NCBI GenBank assembly: GCA_035511515.1
Contig: DATKFG010000025.1
Coordinates: 1 to 6,406, forward strand
DNA length: 6,406 bases
From: VBCK01 sp035511515
GTDB lineage: Bacteria; Pseudomonadota; Gammaproteobacteria; Burkholderiales; Burkholderiaceae_F
Direction of reading: 5' to 3'
A program made the position numbers and the translations under genes. Below are positions 1 through 5,033 of the stretch, one piece after another (within the stretch, counting starts at the first letter, position 1; each line of letters begins with the position of its first letter). The notes under the pieces are model-generated. The model ran no database searches. It had not been told where the DNA came from and was given only the letters and a program-made list of their open reading frames with translations.

Positions 1-162
1 GCCGTAATAGGTGGTGCTGATGGTGACCACCGCATTTTGCGTGCGCGGATACTCGTTGACCGAAAGGCCGGCCAGCGAGCGCAGCCCCAGCACCAGGATC
101 AGCAGGCTGATCACAGCCGCCAGCACCGGGCGGCGGATGAAAAGGTCGGTGAGGTTCCTCAT
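1..162 (-). CDS. RND multidrug efflux permease, N-terminal 54 residues (cut by window edge)
   Basis: This is the start of an inner-membrane resistance-nodulation-division (RND) transporter, the proton-driven pump of a tripartite efflux complex. The translation opens MRNLTDLFIRRPVLAAVISL, the typical RND amino terminus: a short cytoplasmic amphipathic segment ending in the conserved F-I-x-R-P-V block, then transmembrane helix 1 (about residues 13-31). It continues with N-E-Y-P-R and the first porter-domain strand (V-V-T-I-S-T-T-Y-Y-G). The start at 160-162 is fixed by this conserved beginning, although no convincing Shine-Dalgarno sequence precedes it. It is the third gene after the outer-membrane channel and adaptor on the same strand, but 146 bases separate it from the adaptor. 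Full-length RND pumps are about 1000-1050 residues, so some 95% lies outside the window. The family is certain; the substrate and exact subfamily cannot be read from 54 residues. Confidence 0.93.
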   Translation of the reverse strand, partial: MRNLTDLFIRRPVLAAVISLLILVLGLRSLAGLSVNEYPRTQNAVVTISTTYYG

Positions 163-205
163 GTCTGCTGTCAAGTGCGATGCTTGTGAAGGCCGCGGGG
201 GGTGC

Positions 206-232
206 TCGAGGGGGGTCGCAGACCCCACTCGA
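206..232. repeat. Imperfect palindrome in the adaptor-pump spacer
   Basis: An 11-base-pair stem with one internal mismatch: TCGAG (206-210), unpaired G (211), GGGGTC (212-217), a three-base loop GCA (218-220), GACCCC (221-226), unpaired A (227), CTCGA (228-232). There is no T-run on either side in either direction, so it does not look like an intrinsic terminator. It lies inside the presumed efflux transcript, and could be an RNA-stabilising or attenuating hairpin, an operator, or a copy of a dispersed intergenic repeat. The structure is visible; its role is not. Confidence 0.6.
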
Positions 233-308
233 AGCCGATCCTCCCGCTTTTCGGTTCCGAAGCCACTGCTTTAGGCAGGCAACAACGCCACTCGGAGCTG
301 CGCTTCAT

Positions 309-1484
309 CTATTGTTCCTGCGGCTTCGGGTTCGGATCGTTGCGGGGCTGCACCGCGTTGTTCACGATCAGCGGCGTGCCGGGACGCAGCTTCATCTGCC
401 CGCTGGTGACAACGGTGTCGCCTTCCTTGATGCCCTTGACGACGGCCACCTGGTCGCCGCGCGTCGGACCCAGCGTGATGAACGTCTGGGTGGCAACCAG
501 CGCCGGCTGCGCCGCGCCCGCCTTGGCCGACCCGCTCGGCTGGGCCAGGAATACGGAGGCACCGTACGGGTTGTAGGTGACCGCCGCCTGCGGCAGGGTG
601 ATGAAGCGCTGCACGCCCCCGACCTGGACGCTGACCTTGGCATACATCCCGGGCAGCAGCGCTCGATCGGGATTGGATATGGTCGCTTCGACCTGGATGT
701 TGCGGGTGGCCGGGTCGACCATCGAGTTCAGGGCCGAGATCTTTCCCGGGAACTCGCGCCCGGGCCAGGCGTCGGTGGTGACGGTCACCGCTTGTCCGCG
801 CGTGATCCGGGAAATCTGCTGCTGCGGCAGATAAAAATCCAGATAGATCGGGTTGATCGCCTGCAGGGACACGATCTTGTCGCCCGCGTTCAGGTACTGA
901 CCGGGCGCGACCGTGGTGATGCCCAGGCGGCCGGCGAATGGGGCCAGGATCGTTTTCTTCTCCAGCGTGGCCTGCATCTGGGCCACTTGCGCCTTCTTTG
1001 AGCGCAGGTCGGCCTCGTCGTTGTCGATGGTGGCCTGGCTGACGGCCTGCACCGTCAGTTGCTCGCGGTCCCGATTCAGCGTGATCTCGGCCAGTTCGAC
1101 CGCCACTCTCAATGTCTCCACCTGTGCCCGTTCGGCGTCCGCGTTCAGCTCGACCAGCACGGTGCCCGGCGCGACGTCGGCGCCGGAGGCGAAGTTGAGC
1201 CTGCGCACCAGGCCGGCGATCTCGGTGCTCAGATCGACGCCGCGCACCGCGCGCAGCGACCCGACCGCGCTGACCGCGTCCTGCCAATCCTGTGCCTTGA
1301 CCGTCATGGTCGAAACCGTTGCGGGTGGAATGCCGCCCGCCGCCAACGATTTCTTGATCATCGACGCGGTAAACAGGTTCCATCCGACGACCGTGCCGAT
1401 CAACCCCAGGACCACGACCAGCATGATCGTCATGCGCAGTTTCATCGAAGGCTTTCTCTCTCCGGTCTGGTCCGCCATGGTCAT
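309..1484 (-). CDS. RND efflux periplasmic adaptor (membrane fusion protein)
   Basis: This is the adaptor that links an inner-membrane RND pump to an outer-membrane channel in the periplasm. Counted from ATG 1484 it has 391 residues. A single transmembrane anchor spans about residues 18-38. There is no lipobox cysteine, so it is anchored by its helix rather than by lipid. The first biotinyl-lipoyl half is near A-V-G-S-L-R-A-V and G-V-D-L-S-T-E-I-A-G, followed by a helical hairpin rich in E, Q and R. The second lipoyl half is at I-L-A-P-F-A-G-R-L-G-I, followed by a beta-barrel domain and a C-terminal membrane-proximal domain ending near G-Q-M-K-L-R-P-G-T. I chose ATG 1484 because it overlaps the stop of the channel gene as ATGA, implying translational coupling. 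GTG 1505 (398 residues) and ATG 1445 (378 residues, GGAG 14 bases upstream) remain possible. The sequence resembles the MexH/MdtA-like branch, but the substrate is unknown. It ends with TAG. Confidence 0.93.
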   Translation of the reverse strand: MTMADQTGERKPSMKLRMTIMLVVVLGLIGTVVGWNLFTASMIKKSLAAGGIPPATVSTMTVKAQDWQDAVSAVGSLRAVRGVDLSTEIAGLVRRLNFASGADVAPGTVLVELNADAERAQVETLRVAVELAEITLNRDREQLTVQAVSQATIDNDEADLRSKKAQVAQMQATLEKKTILAPFAGRLGITTVAPGQYLNAGDKIVSLQAINPIYLDFYLPQQQISRITRGQAVTVTTDAWPGREFPGKISALNSMVDPATRNIQVEATISNPDRALLPGMYAKVSVQVGGVQRFITLPQAAVTYNPYGASVFLAQPSGSAKAGAAQPALVATQTFITLGPTRGDQVAVVKGIKEGDTVVTSGQMKLRPGTPLIVNNAVQPRNDPNPKPQEQ

Positions 1485-2989
1485 TGGGTCCGTGTGTTGT
1501 TCCACCAGCCGCCGCCGAGCGCCTGGAACAGCGCGACGGTGTCGGCGAATCGATCGGCCTGCGCCTGCACCACGGCGATACGCGTCTGCTGCAGCTGCTG
1601 CTGCGAGTTCAGCAACGTCAGGTAGCTGACGGCTCCCACGTTGAACTGGCGCGAGGCCAGCTCGAAGGTGCCCTGCGCCTGGCGTTGCGCCTCGACCTGG
1701 GCCTGCAGGGCCAGCGCGTCGGTCTGCAACGCCCGCAGCGAGTCGGCTACGTTGGCGAACGCCGTCAGCACCGTCTGTCGATAATTGGCGGCGGCCGCGT
1801 CGAAGGCGGCGACCGCCGCTCGGCGGTTGGCCAGCAGCTGGCCGCCGTTGAACAGCGGCGCAACCACGCCGGAACCCAGGCCCCAGGCGGCCGAATTGGA
1901 TTTGAACAGCTGGCTCGCTCCCACCGCCTCCGTGCCCAGGTTGCCGGTCAGCGTGAGCTGCGGATACAGGTTGGCGGTGGCCACGCCGACCTGCGCATTG
2001 GCCGCGTGCAGCAGCGCCTCGGCCGACAGGATGTCGGGCCGCTGGCGCACCAGGTCCGACGGCACGCTGACCGGCAGCTGCAGCGGCAGCTCCAGACCGT
2101 CCAGTTCGAACGAAGGCAATCCGGCCGACTCCGGGGTGCGTCCGGCATACAGCGCCAGCTGATGGCGCAGCTGCGACAGCTGCCGCTGCAGCGCCGGCAG
2201 GCCCGCTCGGGTCTGCGCCAGCGCGGTGCGCTGGGACAGCACGTCGGACTTGGTGACGGCGCCCAGGTTGAAACGGCGCTCGACGATATTGAGCTGATCC
2301 TGCTGCAATTTCTCGATTTCCTCGGTGGCGCGGATCTGGGCCCGCAGCGAAGCCTCGCGGATCGCCGTGGTCACCAGGTTGGCGGTCAGCGTCAGGTAGG
2401 TCGCTTGCAGCTGGAAATCCGCGTTGTCCACCTGGGCCTGCAGCGCCTCCAGCTGGCGCCGGATGCCGCCGAACACGTCCAGCGTGTACGACACGTTCAC
2501 GCTGGCGTTGTACAGCGTGAAAATGGCCGTGCCGGCCTGACCGATCGATGCGCCCGAGAACTGTTCGCGCTGGACGTTCAGCTGTCCGCTCAGGTTCGGC
2601 CAGTTCAGGCCGCGTTCAGCGGCCAGATTCTGCTGCGCCTGCCGCAGCGTGGCCTGCGCCGAGGCAACGGTCGGGCTGTCGCGCAGTGCCTGCTCGATCA
2701 GCCGATCGAGTGGCTCCGAATGAAACAGCGTCCACCACTGCCGCTGAAGCTCGCCACCGGCGGCGAATTGCTGGGCGTCTCCGTGCGCGGCCTCGGTCGC
2801 CGCGGTGACAGCCGGCAGCGGATGCTCGGTGTAGCGGTCCGCCGCAGGCGGCTCGGGGCGCTTGAAGTCCGGGCCGACCGTGCAGGAAACCGACGCGATC
2901 GCCGCCAGCGCGGCGCTCCACCAGGGGCGCCGCGCTGTTGTTGCGCGAGTGCAATGGTTCTCGTCGTCAGTGGTGCTCGAAGGCGGCAA
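1481..2989 (-). CDS. Outer-membrane efflux channel lipoprotein (OMF/NodT family)
   Basis: This is the outer-membrane factor of the tripartite pump, a trimeric beta-barrel plus alpha-helical tunnel reaching into the periplasm. At 502 residues it is near the usual family length of 460-500. The N-terminus is basic (R-R-P-W-W), followed by a short hydrophobic stretch and Cys36 in the family hallmark C-T-V-G-P-D-F-K-R-P, so it is probably lipid-modified. The residues just before the cysteine (A-S-V-S) are a poor match to a standard lipobox. Two repeated outer-membrane-efflux domains lie at about 80-275 and 300-495, each with long Q/A-rich helices such as L-R-Q-A-Q-Q-N-L-A-A-E-R-G-L and A-V-S-Y-L-T-L-L-N-S-Q-Q. 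The only available start is TTG at 2989, with AGG nine bases upstream. An in-frame TAG lies nine codons before it, and no ATG or GTG occurs before the signal peptide. Its stop codon overlaps the adaptor start. Confidence 0.92.
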   Translation of the reverse strand: MPPSSTTDDENHCTRATTARRPWWSAALAAIASVSCTVGPDFKRPEPPAADRYTEHPLPAVTAATEAAHGDAQQFAAGGELQRQWWTLFHSEPLDRLIEQALRDSPTVASAQATLRQAQQNLAAERGLNWPNLSGQLNVQREQFSGASIGQAGTAIFTLYNASVNVSYTLDVFGGIRRQLEALQAQVDNADFQLQATYLTLTANLVTTAIREASLRAQIRATEEIEKLQQDQLNIVERRFNLGAVTKSDVLSQRTALAQTRAGLPALQRQLSQLRHQLALYAGRTPESAGLPSFELDGLELPLQLPVSVPSDLVRQRPDILSAEALLHAANAQVGVATANLYPQLTLTGNLGTEAVGASQLFKSNSAAWGLGSGVVAPLFNGGQLLANRRAAVAAFDAAAANYRQTVLTAFANVADSLRALQTDALALQAQVEAQRQAQGTFELASRQFNVGAVSYLTLLNSQQQLQQTRIAVVQAQADRFADTVALFQALGGGWWNNTRTQ

Positions 2990-3041
2990 AGAAATGACCT
3001 GGGCTGTGTCGCACTAGCGCGAGGATAGCGGGTCCCGCGGG

Positions 3042-3245
3042 CTAGGCGATACACCGGGCCGTTGCCGGCGCCGCCGCGATCGAGGCCGGGTGGGTCGACG
3101 GGGTCCCATGGGTCGCCACGCAGGCGTGGGATGTCTGGGGCGCAGTCGAGGCGGCCGCGACCGAGCCGGCCATCCATCCCGCTACCGCCACGATCAGCAC
3201 CGCAAACAGGACGTTTTCTGAAATCCGACCGGACAGGCTCTTCAT
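3042..3245 (-). CDS. Small hypothetical exported protein upstream of the efflux operon
   Basis: This 67-residue reading frame matches no family I recognise. It starts with ATG at 3243-3245 and has a good Shine-Dalgarno sequence (GGGAG, 3252-3256) six bases upstream, which argues that it is translated. Residues 1-32 look like a signal peptide: K2 and R7, a hydrophobic core (V-L-F-A-V-L-I-V-A-V-A-G-W-M-A-G), then A-A-A before Ser33. An uncleaved membrane anchor is the alternative. The predicted mature part is only about 35 residues, rich in Ala, Thr, Ser and Pro. It has three His (40, 46, 52) and two Cys (42, 65) that could form a disulfide or bind metal, though that is speculation. It ends 52 bases before the channel start on the same strand, so it may be the first gene of the efflux operon. 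A chance frame in high-GC DNA is possible, but the ribosome site plus signal peptide make a real gene more likely. Confidence 0.55.
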   Translation of the reverse strand: MKSLSGRISENVLFAVLIVAVAGWMAGSVAAASTAPQTSHACVATHGTPSTHPASIAAAPATARCIA

Positions 3246-3262
3246 CGTCTGCTCCCAAAACC

Positions 3263-3280
3263 GAACGGGGGGGTCCGTTC
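3263..3280. promoter_or_regulatory. Inverted repeat in the leader/promoter region of the small exported-protein gene
   Basis: A perfect 6-base inverted repeat, GAACGG (3263-3268) and CCGTTC (3275-3280), with a six-base centre made of GGGGGT. It lies 17-35 bases upstream of the ATG at 3245, in the region between the divergent efflux locus and dtd. It could be a dimeric repressor operator (TetR- or MarR-type regulators commonly control efflux operons) or an RNA hairpin in the leader, just before the ribosome site. I could not identify convincing -35/-10 elements for the minus-strand operon. Confidence 0.3.
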
Positions 3281-3364
3281 TCTAAGGCGGCAATGTAGGT
3301 AGCGCACCAGCGGGTCGCCACCGGATTGCGACAAAACGTCGATTCCGGCGGGCAGACTGCACCC

Positions 3365-3393
3365 GGGGCCGACAAGCCCCAGGCAACTAGAAT
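3365..3393 (+). promoter_or_regulatory. Putative dtd-nrdR promoter: -10 element next to the start codon
   Basis: TAGAAT at 3388-3393 resembles a sigma-70 -10 hexamer and ends six bases before the dtd ATG at 3400. Transcription would therefore start at or within a base or two of that ATG, and there is no Shine-Dalgarno sequence. No good -35 is seen at the usual spacing. That position is instead occupied by a small inverted repeat, GGGGC (3365-3369) and GCCCC (3376-3380), which might be an activator or repressor site or be coincidental. Confidence 0.45.
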
Positions 3394-3399
3394 GTCCCT

Positions 3400-3858
3400 A
3401 TGATCGCGCTGATCCAACGCGTCTCCCAGGCCAGTGTGCGGGTGGAGGCGCAGGTGGTCGGGGCGATCGGGGCCGGGTTGCTGGCGCTGGTTTGTGCCGA
3501 GCGCGACGACAGCGAGCGCCAGGCCGACACGCTGCTGGAAAAGATGCTGGATTACCGCGTATTTGCGGACGCTGCGGGCCGGATGAACCTGGGCCTGCGA
3601 GCGGTGAAGGGGGGCTTGCTTCTGGTTCCGCAATTTACGCTGGCCGCCGACACCTCGAGCGGGCTGCGGCCCAGTTTTTCGCCGGCGGCGGCGCCGGAGC
3701 GCGGGCGGGCCCTGTACGACTACCTGGTTGCGCGCGCCCAGGCGCTGTACACGCCGGTGGCACAGGGCCGTTTTGGCGCAGCGATGCAGGTCGCTCTGGT
3801 CAACGAGGGGCCGGTGACATTCTGGTTACAGGTGCGCCCGAGGCCTTCGGTCGGATGA
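3400..3858 (+). CDS. dtd: D-aminoacyl-tRNA deacylase
   Basis: Dtd is a cytoplasmic proofreading enzyme that hydrolyses D-amino acids (and glycine mischarged on tRNA-Ala) from tRNAs. The 152-residue product covers the whole family, which is typically about 145 residues. It opens M-I-A-L-I-Q-R-V-S-Q-A-S-V. It carries the hallmark V-P-Q-F-T-L-A-A-D near residues 76-84, and R-P-S-F-S shortly after. The C-terminal N-E-G-P-V-T-F-W-L block holds the Gly-cisPro pair that enforces D-chirality in the active site. The ATG at 3400 matches the conserved N-terminus and lies directly behind a -10-like TAGAAT with no ribosome-binding site, suggesting a leaderless transcript. Its TGA overlaps the ATG of nrdR (ATGA, 3855-3858). 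The efflux locus upstream points the other way. Confidence 0.97.
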   Translation: MIALIQRVSQASVRVEAQVVGAIGAGLLALVCAERDDSERQADTLLEKMLDYRVFADAAGRMNLGLRAVKGGLLLVPQFTLAADTSSGLRPSFSPAAAPERGRALYDYLVARAQALYTPVAQGRFGAAMQVALVNEGPVTFWLQVRPRPSVG

Positions 3859-4322
3859 AGTGCCCCTTTTGCGCCAAGTCCGACACGCAGGTGATCGATT
3901 CGCGCGCCTCGGACGAAGGCGCATCGATCCGGCGCCGCCGCCGCTGCCTGGGCTGCGACAAACGCTTCACGACGTACGAACGGGTCGAGCTGGCGCTGCC
4001 CTCGATCATCAAACGCGGCGGCAGCCGGGCCGAGTATGACCGCAACAAGCTGCGCGCCTCGATGCTGCTCGCGTTGCGCAAGCGGCCGGTGCCGCGCGAG
4101 GCGGTCGACGACGCCATTGGAAGGATCGAGGACAAGCTGCTGTCCACGGCACAACGCGAAGTCAAAAGCGAGAAACTGGGTGAGCTGGTGATGCGGGAGC
4201 TCAAGCGGCTGGACAAGGTTGCCTACATACGATTCGCATCCGTATACCGCAGCTTCGAAGACGTCGACGAGTTCGCCGAGGTCGTCAAGGAAGTCAGGCC
4301 ATCCCGGCGCCGGCGCGCTTAG
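3855..4322 (+). CDS. nrdR: Transcriptional repressor NrdR of ribonucleotide reductase genes
   Basis: NrdR senses ATP/dATP and represses ribonucleotide reductase operons by binding paired NrdR boxes. The 155-residue product is full length. Residues 1-45 are the zinc-ribbon DNA-binding domain, with cysteines C3, C6, C31 and C34 and the signature R-R-R-R-R-C-L-G-C-D-K-R-F-T-T-Y-E. Residues about 49-139 form the ATP-cone, beginning I-I-K-R and including Y-D-R-N-K-L and Y-I-R-F-A-S-V-Y-R-S-F. The start at 3855 is set by the invariant M-K-C-P-F-C; the frame is open upstream but there it runs through dtd. The ATGA overlap with dtd implies coupled translation. No NrdR box is seen in the window, so its targets lie elsewhere. 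nrdR and ribD often sit together in Proteobacteria; here a heat-shock gene and a repeat lie between them. Confidence 0.97.
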   Translation: MKCPFCAKSDTQVIDSRASDEGASIRRRRRCLGCDKRFTTYERVELALPSIIKRGGSRAEYDRNKLRASMLLALRKRPVPREAVDDAIGRIEDKLLSTAQREVKSEKLGELVMRELKRLDKVAYIRFASVYRSFEDVDEFAEVVKEVRPSRRRRA

Positions 4323-4337
4323 CTGTGCCGCGCGGGC

Positions 4338-4365
4338 CTTGAAATCATGCCCGCCATCCCCATCT
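4338..4365 (+). promoter_or_regulatory. Sigma-32 (RpoH) heat-shock promoter for the Hsp20 gene
   Basis: The -35 element CTTGAAA (4338-4344) and the -10 element CCCCATCT (4358-4365) are separated by 13 bases. Both match the E. coli sigma-32 consensus (CTTGAAA, spacer 11-16, CCCCATNT) at every specified base. Transcription should start near 4371-4373, giving a leader of about 43 bases to the ATG at 4415. The promoter begins 15 bases after the nrdR stop codon. Confidence 0.9.
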
Positions 4366-4385
4366 GCCGGCTGTACGGGGCAATT

Positions 4386-4406
4386 CCCCTGGCTAAATCT
4401 TAGGAG
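4386..4406 (+). promoter_or_regulatory. Possible RNA thermometer over the Hsp20 ribosome-binding site
   Basis: In the short heat-shock leader, CCCCTGG (4386-4392) can fold back on TTAGGAG (4400-4406), which includes the Shine-Dalgarno bases. The pairing has one C-A mismatch and two G-U pairs, the kind of weak helix that melts on heating. A competing hairpin pairs GGGG (4377-4380) with CCCC (4386-4389), leaving the ribosome site free. Small heat-shock genes often carry ROSE or fourU thermometers, but this does not match either motif closely. Confidence 0.25.
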
Positions 4407-4414
4407 TGACGACG

Positions 4415-4855
4415 ATGACTCAAATCGTTCGACGCGAGCCGTTCGGTTCGTTGGTCGATGAGCTTTTCAGTGACTTTTTCAACCGGGCCGGTTGGCCTGC
4501 GTCTGCCCGCAATGGCGAGCTTCCGGCCGCGGTGCGCGCCCGGACGGACGTGATCGACCAGGGTGACAAGTACGCGGTGGCGGTGGATCTGCCGGGTGTA
4601 CGCAAGGAAAACATCCAGGTCAACATCGACGGGTCGCGGGTCGCGATCACGGCCGATGCCAAGACGGAAAAGGAAGTCAAGAACGGCGAGCGCGTGCTTC
4701 ATACCGAGCGCTTTGCGACCAGCTATGCCCGCAGCTTCGAGCTGCCCGCCGAGGTGACCGAAGAAGGCGCCGACGCCACCTTCGAAAACGGCGTGCTGCG
4801 GCTGACGCTGCCGAAGCGGGCGCACGCGGCGAGCAAGCGGCTGACGGTTCGCTAA
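4415..4855 (+). CDS. Small heat-shock protein, Hsp20/alpha-crystallin family
   Basis: This is an ATP-independent cytoplasmic holdase that binds unfolding proteins under stress and passes them to DnaK/ClpB. The product is 146 residues, a standard size. A variable N-terminal arm (1-41, with R-R-E-P-F-G-S-L and F-F-N-R) precedes the alpha-crystallin domain (about 42-135), which holds V-D-L-P-G-V-R-K-E-N-I-Q-V and the family signature A-T-F-E-N-G-V-L at 121-128. A C-terminal L-T-V (143-145) serves as the I/L-x-I/V oligomerisation motif. The start at 4415 has TAGGAG (4401-4406) eight bases upstream. The in-frame GTG at 4406 overlaps that ribosome site and is rejected. A consensus sigma-32 promoter in front and an intrinsic terminator behind make it a monocistronic heat-shock unit. 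It resembles the plain Hsp20 class more than IbpA/IbpB. Confidence 0.96.
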   Translation: MTQIVRREPFGSLVDELFSDFFNRAGWPASARNGELPAAVRARTDVIDQGDKYAVAVDLPGVRKENIQVNIDGSRVAITADAKTEKEVKNGERVLHTERFATSYARSFELPAEVTEEGADATFENGVLRLTLPKRAHAASKRLTVR

Positions 4856-4871
4856 GCGATCTATCGGGTGC

Positions 4872-4900
4872 AAGGACGAGGCTGCGGCCTCGTCTTTTTT
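4872..4900 (+). terminator. Intrinsic terminator of the Hsp20 gene
   Basis: A perfect 8-base-pair GC-rich stem, GACGAGGC (4875-4882) and GCCTCGTC (4887-4894), closes on a TGCG tetraloop and is followed directly by six T (4895-4900). AAG at 4872-4874 can extend the stem into the T-run, making it partly bidirectional. It lies 16 bases after the Hsp20 stop codon. Confidence 0.92.
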
Positions 4901-4915
4901 GTCGCGACCGGCCAC

Positions 4916-5008
4916 GCGCGCCCTCACCCCCGACCCCTCTCGCAAAGGACGCGCGGTCGGTCGCCCCTCGCCCGCGCAGCGGGAGAGGGGTCGGGGGTGA
5001 GGGCGTGC
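4916..5008. repeat. 93-base palindromic intergenic repeat (REP/MITE-like)
   Basis: The outer arms 4921-4940 and 4984-5003 are perfect 20-base reverse complements (CCCTCACCCCCGACC..., returning as ...GGTCGGGGGTGAGGG). They extend outward to 4916/5008 with one G-T pair, and inward by one further pair (4941/4983). A second inner stem pairs GCGCGG (4951-4956) with CCGCGC (4972-4977). Long palindromes of the type CCCTCACCCC...GGGGTGAGGG are, from general knowledge, widespread intergenic repeats in many proteobacterial genomes. No coding potential or transposase is present. It sits between the Hsp20 terminator and the ribD start, and its right end is 25 bases before the ATG. Confidence 0.85.
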
Positions 5009-5020
5009 ACTGCGACTGCG

Positions 5021-5026
5021 TAAAAT
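5021..5026 (+). promoter_or_regulatory. Putative ribD -10 element abutting the start codon
   Basis: TAAAAT at 5021-5026 is a good -10 hexamer ending seven bases before the ribD ATG at 5034. Transcription should therefore begin at or beside the A of the ATG, and the stretch between has no Shine-Dalgarno sequence. A weak -35 candidate, GTGAGG (4997-5002, 18-base spacing, three matches to TTGACA), lies inside the right arm of the palindromic repeat. Confidence 0.5.
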
Positions 5027-5033
5027 CGCTCGC

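Noticed and set aside
169..174. TTGACA on the minus strand just before the pump start, as a -35 promoter box
   Set aside because: The matching -10 would fall inside the coding sequence near 146-151, which reads CACCGA and is not a -10.
271..1383. 370-residue minus-strand open frame across the adaptor gene
   Set aside because: It is an alternative frame of the adaptor gene, dominated by R, G, A and P with no domain; typical of high-GC DNA.
1484..3028. 514-residue plus-strand open frame antisense to the channel gene
   Set aside because: Its composition is R/Q/L/G-rich with no recognisable fold, and the opposite strand encodes an unmistakable OMF protein.
3026..3044. Short TAGC...GCTA hairpin with inner GGG/CCC at the end of the small exported-protein gene, as a terminator
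   Set aside because: It has only four outer base pairs and no T-run; weak short stems like this are common in GC-rich DNA.
3492..3854. In-frame upstream extension of nrdR (121 extra codons)
   Set aside because: It lies entirely within dtd, and the conserved zinc-ribbon start M-K-C-P-F-C fixes the NrdR start at 3855.
4406..4414. GTG start three codons upstream of the Hsp20 ATG
   Set aside because: It overlaps the TAGGAG ribosome-binding site itself, whereas the ATG at 4415 has ideal spacing.
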